Positions 7,660 through 15,631 of a stretch of 43,416 bases of DNA are shown here, piece after piece. The stretch lies in NCBI RefSeq assembly GCF_001046875.1, contig NZ_HF571038.1:1449943-1493358 (forward strand), given 5' to 3'. Below the pieces are notes generated by a model. That model was not told the DNA's origin and did not search any database. It saw only the letters and a program-made list of their open reading frames with translations. Position 1 is the first letter of the stretch, and each line of letters begins with the position of its first letter. The translations under genes and the position numbers were made by a program. Source of the stretch: Nostocoides jenkinsii Ben 74. Its GTDB lineage: Bacteria; Actinomycetota; Actinomycetes; Actinomycetales; Dermatophilaceae.

Positions 7660-8840
7660 GACAGGTGAACCCACTTTCCGGAGTCGTGTGAATTGACCAT
7701 CGCATCGAGGGCCGTGGCGCTGGCGACGGCGTCGGCGAGGGTCGCGTGCGCGCCCTCGGCGGATCCGCCGACGTGCCCCTCGGCAATGGCGGTCAGGAAG
7801 TTGCGGGCCTCGACGACCTTGGTGTCGTCATAGCCCATGGCGATGCCCGCCCCGGGCTGGAACGCGGCATACTCCCCGTCCCCCGGCTCGCTGAAGACGG
7901 TCGCCGTCGGTTGTCCCGCGTATGCCGTGCCACTGGACACGGCCAGCTCACCCGGGCGCCGGAAGTCCCAGCGAATCAGCCCCTTTGTCCCGTGGACTTC
8001 GAGGGCGTAGTTGTTCTGCTCCCCGACGGCTGCTCGGTTGGCCTCGCACACGGCGAGTGCGCCCCCGCGCATCCGCAGGAGCGCGACGACATAGTCCTCG
8101 TTCTCGACGTCGCCGAACTCGACGTTGGGATCGTCGGTGTCGACCACCGAGTAGTGGCCCTGCGCCTCGACCAGCGGCCGCTTCGGGATGTGGATAGCTG
8201 TTTGTGCAACAAGGGAATCCACGTCTCCAAGGACGAATCGAAGCAGATCGACGCCGTGCGAGGCGAGGTCGCCGAGGACGCCGTGGCCGCCACGAGCCAC
8301 GGCATACCGCCACCCGAAGGGGCTGCCCGGATGCGCGGCATAGTCGGTGAAGAGCTGGACGCGGGCATGGGTCGGCACGCCGATCGCCCCCTCGCCGATG
8401 ATGCGGCGGGCGCGCGCGACGGCCGGTACATTCCGGTAGTTGAACCCGACGCACCCAACGACGCCATTGGCTTCCACGGCATCGCGGACGGCCTCGGCGT
8501 CGGCGCGGGCCAGGCCGACCGGCTTCTCGATCCACAGGTGCTTCCCCGCTTCCGCGACGGCGATGCCGATCTCGCGGTGGAGAAAGTTGGGGGCGGTGAC
8601 GCTGACCGCGGCGATGTCCGGGTCGGCGAGCACCGCCCGCCAGTCCTCGTGCACCGCGACATCGCCGTGGGCCGCGGCGAAGGCCTGCGCCGCGCTCGGA
8701 ACCGCCTCGGCCACGGCGACGACCCGCGGACGCAGGGGCAGGTCCGGCCAATGCTGGACCGCGCGGGCATACGACCGGGCATGAACGTGACCCATCCAGC
8801 CGGCGCCGATGACGGCGACGGGCAGCTCTGCGACGGGCAT
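7656..8840 (-). CDS. Gfo/Idh/MocA family oxidoreductase
   Basis: A 394-residue dehydrogenase. It has GAGWMG as the nucleotide motif near residues 12-17, an EKPVGL motif, and a DLASHGVDLLRF segment in which His replaces the usual HD pair region. It is longer than the two other paralogues and typical of IolW or inositol/glucose-type dehydrogenases found beside iol genes. It may act on another inositol isomer or on a keto intermediate. The ATG at 8840 has GGAGG upstream. It is the first gene of a four-gene operon, divergent from the transaldolase-like gene across an operator. Confidence 0.8.
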   Translation of the reverse strand: MPVAELPVAVIGAGWMGHVHARSYARAVQHWPDLPLRPRVVAVAEAVPSAAQAFAAAHGDVAVHEDWRAVLADPDIAAVSVTAPNFLHREIGIAVAEAGKHLWIEKPVGLARADAEAVRDAVEANGVVGCVGFNYRNVPAVARARRIIGEGAIGVPTHARVQLFTDYAAHPGSPFGWRYAVARGGHGVLGDLASHGVDLLRFVLGDVDSLVAQTAIHIPKRPLVEAQGHYSVVDTDDPNVEFGDVENEDYVVALLRMRGGALAVCEANRAAVGEQNNYALEVHGTKGLIRWDFRRPGELAVSSGTAYAGQPTATVFSEPGDGEYAAFQPGAGIAMGYDDTKVVEARNFLTAIAEGHVGGSAEGAHATLADAVASATALDAMVNSHDSGKWVHLS

Positions 8841-8886
8841 GGGTCCTCCGGGGTGTCGAGGTCACCGGGCGACCGGCGGCCTTGGC

Positions 8887-8911
8887 AAATGTTCTGACAT
8901 TCTGTCATTAT
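8887..8911. promoter_or_regulatory. IolR-like operator between divergent iol operons
   Basis: The minus strand reads AATGTCAGAACATTT at 8887-8901, with core TGTCAGAACA (8890-8899). This differs by one base from the core at 3909-3918. It lies in the gap between the start codons at 8840 and 8948, so it can serve both operons. CATTAT (8906-8911) is a possible -10 for the plus strand. Confidence 0.6.
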
Positions 8912-8947
8912 GAGAGCGCCACGTCCACCATCTCAAGGGGATTTCTC

Positions 8948-10033
8948 GTGACCGACCACACCAGCCCGCTCGAGCAAATGACCCGTCGCGGGGACACCGT
9001 GCTGTGGAACGACAGCGCCGACCCGCGCGAACTGGCGCAGTCGATCGCCTGGGGTGCGGTGGGCGCCACCTGCAATCCGGTCATTGCGGTGCAGTGCATC
9101 AAGAACGACCTGCCGCGCTGGACGGCCCGGATGGGCGAGATCGCCGCCGAGAAGCCCACCGCCACCGAGTCCGAGATCGGATGGCAGGTCGTTGAGGAGA
9201 TCTCCCTCGAAGCGGCGCAGCAGCTCGCGCCGATCTTCCCCGAGCACAACGGCCGCAATGGCCGGCTCTCAATGCAGACCGATCCGCGCCTGGCCCGAAG
9301 CCCCAAGGCGTTGGCTGACCAGGCCGAGTACTTCGCCTCCCTCGCCCCCAACATCATCGTCAAGATCCCGGCAACCGCGACGGGTGTCGAAGCCATCGAG
9401 GACGCCGTCGCGCGTGGCGTAAATATCAATGTCACTGTGTCGTTTTCGGTCCCGCAGGCACTCGCGGCAGCGGAGGCGATCGAGCGCGGCATGGACCAGC
9501 GCGCCGCCGCCGGATACGACATCTCACAGATGGGGCATGTCGTCACGATCATGGTCGGCCGCCTCGACGACTGGCTCAAGGACCTCGCCGCGCGCGGCCA
9601 GGTCGAGAATGATGTCGTCCTGGAGGAGGGCGATCTGGAATGGGCCGGCATCGCCGCCTTCAAGCGGGCATACGGCATCTTCCAGGAGCGCGGCTATCGC
9701 TCCCGCCTGCTGTCCGCGGCCTTCCGCAACACGGCGCAGTGGAGCGAGTTCGTCGGCGGCGATGTCGTCATCTCCCCGCCGTTCGCGTGGCAGGAGAAGA
9801 TTCAGGCCACCGGCATAGAGCCCGTCGACCGGATGCAGATCCCCGTCGACCCCGCCATCATCGACCGCCTTGAGCGCGCCTTCCCCGACTTCCGCCGCGC
9901 CTACGAGCCGGACGGTATGACGACCGCGGAGTTCGACACCTTCGGTGCCACGCGCAAGACGCTGCGGCAGTTCCTCGCGGCGGATGAGGAGCTCGACCAG
10001 ATCGTGCGCGACGTCCTCATCCCGGCCCCCTGA
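8948..10033 (+). CDS. Transaldolase-family protein of the inositol cluster
   Basis: A 361-residue protein of the transaldolase/fructose-6-phosphate aldolase superfamily. The GATCNPVI segment near the N-terminus, the IIVKIPAT strand with the Schiff-base lysine, and VNINVTVSFS match the transaldolase barrel. Genes of this type accompany iolD in actinobacterial inositol clusters. The reaction there has not been recognised here and may be an aldol cleavage. The GTG at 8948 follows AAGGGG and lies downstream of the operator; the frame is open up to 8882, but that would run through the operator. Confidence 0.8.
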   Translation: MTDHTSPLEQMTRRGDTVLWNDSADPRELAQSIAWGAVGATCNPVIAVQCIKNDLPRWTARMGEIAAEKPTATESEIGWQVVEEISLEAAQQLAPIFPEHNGRNGRLSMQTDPRLARSPKALADQAEYFASLAPNIIVKIPATATGVEAIEDAVARGVNINVTVSFSVPQALAAAEAIERGMDQRAAAGYDISQMGHVVTIMVGRLDDWLKDLAARGQVENDVVLEEGDLEWAGIAAFKRAYGIFQERGYRSRLLSAAFRNTAQWSEFVGGDVVISPPFAWQEKIQATGIEPVDRMQIPVDPAIIDRLERAFPDFRRAYEPDGMTTAEFDTFGATRKTLRQFLAADEELDQIVRDVLIPAP

Positions 10034-10080
10034 GGCGACCCGAGTCCGCATACCCCGCTTCCACCAGAGAGACTGCAGAC

Positions 10081-12012
10081 ATGAGCCAGACCGTCCGGTT
10101 GACCGTCGCCCAAGCCGTCATTCGCTTCCTCGGCGCGCAGTATTCGGAGCGGGACGGCCAGCGGCAACGCCTCGTGACCGGGATGTTCGGGATCTTCGGC
10201 CACGGCAATGTCTGCGGTGTTGGCCAGGCCCTGCTGCAAGACCAGGTGGCCTATGAGGAGAGCGTCGCCGCGAAGGGTGGCGAGGGAGTCGACCCGCTCG
10301 CCCATGGCCACGTCCCCTATTACCTGATTCGCAATGAGCAGAGCGGTGTGCACGCGGCCACCGGCTTTGCCCGCGCGCGCAATCGCACCCAGGTCATGGC
10401 GGTGACGACGTCGATCGGGCCCGGCGCCACCAATATGATCACCGGCGCGGCGCTCGCGACCACCAATCGGATTCCGGTCCTGCTCTTTCCGTCCGACCAA
10501 TTCGCCAGCCGGCTGCCCGATCCCGTTCTGCAGCAACTGGAATCGCCGCAGACGCTCGACACCGCGGTCACTGACTGCTTCCGCCCGGTCTCGCGCTTCT
10601 TCGACCGGATCACTCGGCCCGAGCAGCTCATGCCCTCGCTGATGAACGCGATGCGCGTCCTGACCGACCCGGCCGACACCGGCGCCGTCACCATCGCCCT
10701 CCCTCAGGATGTGCAAGCCGAGGCGTATGACTGGCCGCTCGCCTTCTTTGCCGAGCGCACGTGGCATATCGCTCGCCAGGTGCCCGAGGCGGCGGCGCTC
10801 GCGCGGGCCGTAGACGTGATTCGCAGCGCCAAGCGGCCGCTGATCGTCGCCGGTGGCGGCGTCGTGTATTCGGAGGCGTCGGAGCAGCTGCGAGGGTTTG
10901 CGGCGGCCACCGGCATCCCGGTCGCCGACACCCACGCCGGCAAGGGCGCGATCAACTGGGATCACCCGAGCGCCGTCGGTGGTGTCGGATCGACCGGCAC
11001 ATCCGCGGCGAATGCCCTTGCGGCAGAAGCGGATGTCGTTATCGGCATCGGCACGCGCTATTCGGACTTCACGACGGCGAGCCACACGATCTTCGCCGCG
11101 GAGGACGTCCGCTTCGTCAATATCAATACCCTCGGTTTCGACGCGGCCAAGCACGGCGCGACGATGCTCCAGGCCGATGCCCGCGAGGCGCTCACGGCGC
11201 TCACCGACGCGCTGGCCGGATGGGAGGTCGACGCGGCATACCGGCAGCGGGCCATCGATCTCGACGCCGCGTGGCAGCGCGAGGTGGACGCGTGTTATCA
11301 CCGCGACCACGCGCCGTTGCCCGCGCAGACCGAAGTTTTCGGCGCGCTGAACGAGCTGATGGCCCCCGAAGATGTTGTCATCAATGCGGCCGGCTCGATG
11401 CCCGGCGATCTCCAATGCCTATGGCGCGCAACGACTCCCAGCCAATACCACGTCGAGTACGCCTTCTCGTGCATGGGCTATGAGATCCCCGCCGCGCTGG
11501 GCGTCAAGCTCGCGGTCGGCGATGAGCACGAGGTCGTCGCGATCGTCGGCGATGGCACCTATCAAATGCTCCCGATGGAGATCGCGACGCTTGTCTCCGA
11601 GGGCCTGAAGGTCATCATCGTCCTGCTGCAGAACCACGGCTTCGCCTCCATCGGCGCCCTCTCACAGTCGCGCGGCTCGCAGCGGTTCGGCACGGCATAC
11701 CGCATGCGCGATGGTGGCACCGGCCGACTGGACGGCGCGGAAGTGCCCCTCGACCTCGCCGCCAACGCCGCTTCCTGGGGCGCAGATGTGTTGCGCTGCA
11801 ATGGAATTGCCGAGTTCCGCGCGAACTGGGAGAAGGCCCGCGCGGCCGAGCGGACGACGGTGCTCTACATCGAGACTGACCTGCTCGGCCCCAACCCGCC
11901 GGGCACCGCGTGGTGGGACGTCCCCGTCGCCGAGGTCTCCACCCTCTCCTCGACCCAGCAGGCGTATGCCGAGCACGTCGCCGCCAAGGCAGCCCAGCGC
12001 CCCTACCTCTGA
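10081..12012 (+). CDS. iolD: 3D-(3,5/4)-trihydroxycyclohexane-1,2-dione hydrolase
   Basis: A 643-residue thiamine-diphosphate enzyme that opens the ring of the diketone made by IolE, giving 5-deoxy-glucuronate. An N-terminal pyrimidine-binding domain includes TSIGPGATNM. A central domain follows, and the C-terminal domain has the ThDP motif starting GDG near residue 490 and ending in QNHG near 518. The following ASIGALSQSRGSQRFG stretch is characteristic of IolD. Length is normal for the family. It starts 47 nt after the transaldolase-like gene and is probably co-transcribed. Confidence 0.95.
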   Translation: MSQTVRLTVAQAVIRFLGAQYSERDGQRQRLVTGMFGIFGHGNVCGVGQALLQDQVAYEESVAAKGGEGVDPLAHGHVPYYLIRNEQSGVHAATGFARARNRTQVMAVTTSIGPGATNMITGAALATTNRIPVLLFPSDQFASRLPDPVLQQLESPQTLDTAVTDCFRPVSRFFDRITRPEQLMPSLMNAMRVLTDPADTGAVTIALPQDVQAEAYDWPLAFFAERTWHIARQVPEAAALARAVDVIRSAKRPLIVAGGGVVYSEASEQLRGFAAATGIPVADTHAGKGAINWDHPSAVGGVGSTGTSAANALAAEADVVIGIGTRYSDFTTASHTIFAAEDVRFVNINTLGFDAAKHGATMLQADAREALTALTDALAGWEVDAAYRQRAIDLDAAWQREVDACYHRDHAPLPAQTEVFGALNELMAPEDVVINAAGSMPGDLQCLWRATTPSQYHVEYAFSCMGYEIPAALGVKLAVGDEHEVVAIVGDGTYQMLPMEIATLVSEGLKVIIVLLQNHGFASIGALSQSRGSQRFGTAYRMRDGGTGRLDGAEVPLDLAANAASWGADVLRCNGIAEFRANWEKARAAERTTVLYIETDLLGPNPPGTAWWDVPVAEVSTLSSTQQAYAEHVAAKAAQRPYL

Positions 12013-12032
12013 GCGCTGAGCACCGTCTAGCA

Positions 12033-12053
12033 CATACACACTGCATGTGTATG
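12033..12053. promoter_or_regulatory. Palindromic operator over the vapBC promoter
   Basis: CATACACA and TGTGTATG form a perfect 8-bp inverted repeat with a 5-nt centre. TATGCT (12050-12055), starting in the right arm, could be the -10, and the ATG at 12062 is 6 nt further on, so transcription may be leaderless. Binding by the VapBC complex is inferred from the usual autoregulation of such operons. Confidence 0.65.
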
Positions 12054-12061
12054 CTGTGGCG

Positions 12062-12346
12062 ATGTCAGTTCTTGAACGTCGCCTCCAGTTGCTGCTCAGT
12101 CACGATCAGTACGACCGGGTCGCGGCGGAGGCGGGGCGCAGCGGCCGCAGCGTCAACGCCGTAGTCCGCGACGCCTTGGACCGTTACTTGGAGCCGGAGC
12201 ATTCCTGGACCGAGGGAGTCGAGGTCTTCCTGGCCCTGACCGAGAGCCCAGGCCCCGACCAGGTGCAAAGCCCTGGCGACCTCGCGTCCGAACTCGATGA
12301 GCAGTTCGACCGGGTCGTGCTCGCGGCTCCGGGGGACCGGTCTTGA
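12062..12346 (+). CDS. vapB: Ribbon-helix-helix antitoxin (VapB-like)
   Basis: A 94-residue protein. Its first 45 residues (LERRLQLLLSHDQYDRV, then SVNAVVRDALDRYL) fit a CopG/Arc-type ribbon-helix-helix DNA-binding domain. The acidic C-terminal tail would neutralise the toxin. It is immediately followed by the PIN-domain gene with TTGA overlap. No Shine-Dalgarno sequence precedes the ATG at 12062, and a GTG at 12047 is an alternative start that would lie in the operator. It stands between iolD and iolE and has no obvious link to inositol metabolism. Confidence 0.82.
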   Translation: MSVLERRLQLLLSHDQYDRVAAEAGRSGRSVNAVVRDALDRYLEPEHSWTEGVEVFLALTESPGPDQVQSPGDLASELDEQFDRVVLAAPGDRS

Positions 12347-12738
12347 GCTGGTTCATCGACTCCACGATCCCCATCTATGCGATGAGGGCTGAATCGGCCT
12401 GGCGACCTCGCTGCCGTGCCTTCCTCGCGCGGGCAGCGGCAGAGAACCGACCGCTCCATTGCAGTGTCGAAGCCTTGCAGGAGGTGCTCTTTCACCGGCT
12501 GCGCCGCACGTCCCGCGAGCAGGCCCTCGCCGAAGTTGTTGCCCTGGAGGCCAGCGTGGTCGCCCACGACTTTTCCCTCGACGTCTGGCGCAGCGCCCGG
12601 CAGCTTGCCGCGGGAGGCGATCTCCGCGGGCGGGATGCCATCCACGCGGCCACCGCGCTGGCCCTGGGCTTCACGGAGATCGTCTCCATCGACGCGGACT
12701 TCGACGGGGCACCTGGTCTGCGACGCGTCAATCCCTGA
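12343..12738 (+). CDS. vapC: PIN-domain ribonuclease toxin (VapC-like)
   Basis: A 131-residue PIN-domain protein, expected to cleave RNA using Mg2+ held by acidic residues. Asp6 (FIDSTIP), a Glu near residue 45 (ALQEVL), Asp in GRDAIHAA near 98 and Asp in SIDADFD near 116 supply the conserved acidic set, so the active site looks intact. The TTG start overlaps the antitoxin stop (TTGA), which couples translation and should keep toxin levels low. It is convergent with iolE; a GC hairpin lies between them. Confidence 0.85.
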   Translation: MSWFIDSTIPIYAMRAESAWRPRCRAFLARAAAENRPLHCSVEALQEVLFHRLRRTSREQALAEVVALEASVVAHDFSLDVWRSARQLAAGGDLRGRDAIHAATALALGFTEIVSIDADFDGAPGLRRVNP

Positions 12739-12756
12739 ACGCTCAGTACGACCTTC

Positions 12757-12774
12757 GGCGGGTCCCGGCCCGCC
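12757..12774. terminator. Hairpin between convergent vapC and iolE
   Basis: GGCGGG and CCCGCC form a 6-bp stem around TCCCGG. A smaller AAACG/CGTTT repeat follows at 12775-12785. Its position between two convergent stop codons supports a bidirectional terminator, though no long U-tract is present. Confidence 0.5.
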
Positions 12775-12794
12775 AAACGTCGTTTAAAGGTGAG

Positions 12795-13703
12795 TCAGGG
12801 GAGGCGCGGGACGACAGTGGTGCGCAGGTAGTCCAGGCAGGCCCGGACGTCATCGATGGGGCCGGTGCCCTCGGCCGGCAGTCCAGTGGTGAGGGCGATG
12901 TCCTGCTCCAGGACATACCAACCTTGGTAGCCGCTTTCCTCCAGCGCGACGACCGCATCGTCGATGGCGACATCGCCGGTCCCGAGCGCCCGGAACATCC
13001 CGGCCTGCACCCCCTGCAGCAGGGTCAGTTCGCCGGAGACGACACGATCGGCCGTTGCGACGTCGACATCCTTGAGGTGCACGTGGCCCACTCGGTGGCC
13101 GTACTCCTTGGCGAAGGCGACCGGGTCCACGCCGCCGATCTGCAGGTGGCCGGTGTCGAGGCACCAGGCGACATCGGTGTGCTCCAGCGCCAGCGCGACA
13201 TCGGCGGCAGTCTCGACGATGGTTCCGACGTGCGGATGGAGCACCTGGACCAGGCCGTGCGCCGCGCAGATGGCGTCGACTTCGCGGAGCCCTTCGCCGA
13301 CGATCTTCATGTCGTCCGCCGTGGGCGGCACGGGCGTCGACCAGTCGTAGTCCTGCACTAGCGCGGTGACAAAGCGGGTGCCCCCGGCGGCCTGGAACAG
13401 CTTCGCCACGGCGGTCGCCCGCGCGAGCGCGTCAGCCCGCTGGGCCGGATCGTGCAGGACGAGCGGCACGAAGCCGCCGATCATCGCCAGCCCGTAACGC
13501 CCGAGCAGCTCACTCAACTCCGGCTCAGCCTCGGGCAGGAAGCCCGGAGCGCCCAGCTCCGTTGCGGGCAGCCCAAGCTCGCGCATCTCGCCCAGCACTC
13601 GCTCGGACGGCATCATCTCGCCCCAGCCGGGGACCTCACAGATCCCCCAGGAAATTGGGGCGGCGGCGATTCGGCCGTCGAGCGCACCAAGCGTGCCGGA
13701 CAT
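12795..13703 (-). CDS. iolE: Myo-inosose-2 dehydratase
   Basis: A 302-residue TIM-barrel dehydratase that removes water from 2-keto-myo-inositol, giving the diketone used by IolD. The IolE hallmark APISWGICEVPGWG is near residues 14-27. Metal-site elements follow: the HPHVGT strand, CLDTGHLQIGG, and HVHLKDVD. The ATG at 13703 has GAGGAGG at a good distance; the longer frame to 13763 adds no domain. It stands alone on the minus strand, divergent from padR, with operator-like sites at 13793-13828. Confidence 0.9.
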   Translation of the reverse strand: MSGTLGALDGRIAAAPISWGICEVPGWGEMMPSERVLGEMRELGLPATELGAPGFLPEAEPELSELLGRYGLAMIGGFVPLVLHDPAQRADALARATAVAKLFQAAGGTRFVTALVQDYDWSTPVPPTADDMKIVGEGLREVDAICAAHGLVQVLHPHVGTIVETAADVALALEHTDVAWCLDTGHLQIGGVDPVAFAKEYGHRVGHVHLKDVDVATADRVVSGELTLLQGVQAGMFRALGTGDVAIDDAVVALEESGYQGWYVLEQDIALTTGLPAEGTGPIDDVRACLDYLRTTVVPRLP

Positions 13704-13792
13704 GGGCAGTTCCTCCTCGGGCAGGCACGAGCCGCAGTCGGCGCGTGGGGTGGCCACAAGCATCCCGCCTCGGACGCTTGCCAGTCAAGTTA

Positions 13793-13828
13793 TGTCAGGA
13801 CATTCTCTCATTTGCCCAGAACATGACA
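13793..13828. promoter_or_regulatory. Two IolR-like operators upstream of iolE
   Basis: TGTCAGGACA (13793-13802) and GAACATGACA (13819-13828) lie 90-125 bp upstream of the iolE ATG. The first differs by one base from the core at 8890-8899. These place iolE under the same control as the other two iol operons. Confidence 0.55.
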
Positions 13829-13843
13829 AACCATGACCTTTGT

Positions 13844-13876
13844 TAGTATGCTGCATGTATCGGCTCGATATATCGA
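13844..13876 (+). promoter_or_regulatory. padR-ino1 promoter and TCGATATATCGA palindrome
   Basis: TAGTAT (13844-13849) fits a -10 hexamer. A perfect 12-bp palindrome TCGATATATCGA (13865-13876) lies just downstream of the expected start site, 20 nt before the padR start codon. It is the best candidate for a PadR operator acting by roadblock. Confidence 0.55.
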
Positions 13877-13895
13877 CACGCAACAAGGAGGCGGG

Positions 13896-14498
13896 ATGGC
13901 GACGAAACGACAGCAACTGCTTGATTTCGCCGTCCTGGGCCTCCTGCACGAGGCCCCAATGCATGGGTATGAGGTGCGCAAGCGCCTCGACCTCGCGATC
14001 GGCCCGTTCCGCGCCCTCTCCTTCGGCACTCTCTATCCCGCCCTTCGTGGGCTGGTCGAGGAGGGCTACCTCGTCGAGCGGTCAACCGACGGCCCAAACA
14101 CATCTCGCCGGCCGCGGATCGTCTACGAGCTGACCGAGCATGGCCGAGCCCGCTTTGGCGAGTTGGCCGGCGGAGGGGACGACGCGGCATACGACGACGA
14201 GAGTTTTGCCCTGCGCCTCGCCTTCTTCGCACGCACGGAGGGCACCGCCCGACTGCGCATCCTGCAGGGCCGCCAGGCCCGGCTCGAGGAACGCCTCGCC
14301 GCCATCCGCCGGGACGCCGCGAGCGGTGACTCATGGAGCCGGCTGCTGACGCGGCATACGGAAGAAAGCCTGGTCCGGGACCTGCGCTGGCTCGCCGAAC
14401 TCATCGCTGCCGAGCGCGGATCCTCCTCGACCCCCGGCACCCTCACTGACCCGAACCACCCCGCGTTCCAACCCCCGCGGTTGGGCGCGCCCAACTAA
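13896..14498 (+). CDS. PadR-family transcriptional regulator
   Basis: A 200-residue PadR protein of the long type. Residues about 10-90 form the winged helix ([18 protein letters not shown], then [16 protein letters not shown]). A helical C-terminal dimerisation domain follows at about 110-175. The ATG at 13896 follows AAGGAGG. It ends 26 nt before ino1 and is probably co-transcribed. PadR genes beside ino1 are common in Actinobacteria (for example Rv0047c-Rv0046c), where the protein acts as repressor of inositol synthesis. The palindrome at 13865-13876 would give autoregulation. Confidence 0.87.
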   Translation: MATKRQQLLDFAVLGLLHEAPMHGYEVRKRLDLAIGPFRALSFGTLYPALRGLVEEGYLVERSTDGPNTSRRPRIVYELTEHGRARFGELAGGGDDAAYDDESFALRLAFFARTEGTARLRILQGRQARLEERLAAIRRDAASGDSWSRLLTRHTEESLVRDLRWLAELIAAERGSSSTPGTLTDPNHPAFQPPRLGAPN

Positions 14499-14524
14499 CC
14501 CATCACCACCTAAGGAGCACCACC

Positions 14525-15616
14525 ATGGGTTCGATCCGCGTCGCCATCGTCGGCGTCGGCAACTGCGCGAGTTCGCTCGTCCAGGGCGTTCACTACTACC
14601 GCGATGCCGACCCGTCCGGCACCGTCCCGGGCCTGATGCACGTCACCTTCGGCGACTACCACGTCAAGGACGTCGAGTTCGTCGCGGCCTTCGACGTCGA
14701 CGACAAGAAGGTCGGCAAGGACCTCGCCGAGGCCATCAACTCCTCGGAGAACAACACGATCAAGATCGCCGACGTCCCCACCACGGGCGTCACGGTCCAG
14801 CGCGGTCACACGCTCGACGGGCTCGGCAAGTACTACCGCCTGACCATTGATGAGTCTGCGGCCGAGCCCGTCGATGTCGTTGCCGCGCTGCGCGATGCCA
14901 AGGTCGACGTGCTCGTGTCCTACCTGCCGGTGGGTTCCGAAGAGGCCGACAAGTTCTATGCCCAGTGCGCAATCGACGCCGGCGTGGCCTTCGTCAACGC
15001 GCTGCCGGTCTTCATCGCCTCCGACCCGGAGTGGGCGGCGAAGTTTGAGGCCGCCGGCGTGCCGGTCATCGGCGATGACATCAAGTCTCAGGTCGGCGCG
15101 ACGATCACGCACCGCGTGATGGCGAAGCTCTTCGAGGACCGCGGTGTCGTGCTGGATCGCACCTATCAGCTCAACGTCGGCGGCAACATGGACTTCAAGA
15201 ACATGCTGGAGCGCGAGCGGCTGGAGTCCAAGAAGATCTCCAAGACCCAGGCTGTCACCTCCAACCTCAACGGCCCGCTGGCCGGCAAGAAGGAGGACCG
15301 CAATGTCCACATCGGCCCGTCCGACTATGTCGCGTGGCTCGATGACCGCAAGTGGGCGTATGTCCGTCTCGAAGGCCGCGCGTTCGGCGACGTGCCGCTG
15401 AACCTGGAGTACAAGCTGGAGGTCTGGGACTCCCCGAACTCCGCCGGCATCATCATCGACGCCATTCGCGCGGCGAAGATCGCCAAGGACCGCGGCGTCG
15501 GTGGCCCGCTGCTGTCGGCCGCGGCATACCTGATGAAGTCCCCGCCGGAGCAGCGCGAGGACACCGAGGGACGCGCCCGTCTGGAGGCGTTCATCGCGGG
15601 CACCGAGCCCCGCTGA
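14525..15616 (+). CDS. ino1: Inositol-3-phosphate synthase
   Basis: A 363-residue NAD-dependent enzyme that converts glucose 6-phosphate to inositol 3-phosphate, the first step toward phosphatidylinositol and mycothiol. The NAD motif GVGNCASSL is near residues 10-18. The catalytic core includes [13 protein letters not shown] with the active lysine, and [12 protein letters not shown]. Length fits the short actinobacterial form. GGAG precedes the ATG at a normal distance. It directly follows padR and converges with a CWB2 gene 15 bp downstream. It stands next to the inositol-degrading genes, so opposite regulation must be kept separate. Confidence 0.95.
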   Translation: MGSIRVAIVGVGNCASSLVQGVHYYRDADPSGTVPGLMHVTFGDYHVKDVEFVAAFDVDDKKVGKDLAEAINSSENNTIKIADVPTTGVTVQRGHTLDGLGKYYRLTIDESAAEPVDVVAALRDAKVDVLVSYLPVGSEEADKFYAQCAIDAGVAFVNALPVFIASDPEWAAKFEAAGVPVIGDDIKSQVGATITHRVMAKLFEDRGVVLDRTYQLNVGGNMDFKNMLERERLESKKISKTQAVTSNLNGPLAGKKEDRNVHIGPSDYVAWLDDRKWAYVRLEGRAFGDVPLNLEYKLEVWDSPNSAGIIIDAIRAAKIAKDRGVGGPLLSAAAYLMKSPPEQREDTEGRARLEAFIAGTEPR

Positions 15617-15631
15617 CCCGCGCCCGTCGAG

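Noticed and set aside
8882-8947. Longer N-terminus for the transaldolase-like gene
   Set aside because: The extension would run through the operator and promoter, and a GTG with AAGGGG upstream lies at 8948.
9901-11415. A 504-codon minus-strand frame opposite iolD
   Set aside because: Shadow of a well-recognised thiamine-diphosphate enzyme gene; no start context or domain.
12001-12794. Insertion sequence or transposon around vapBC
   Set aside because: No transposase, terminal inverted repeats or target duplications were seen at the edges.
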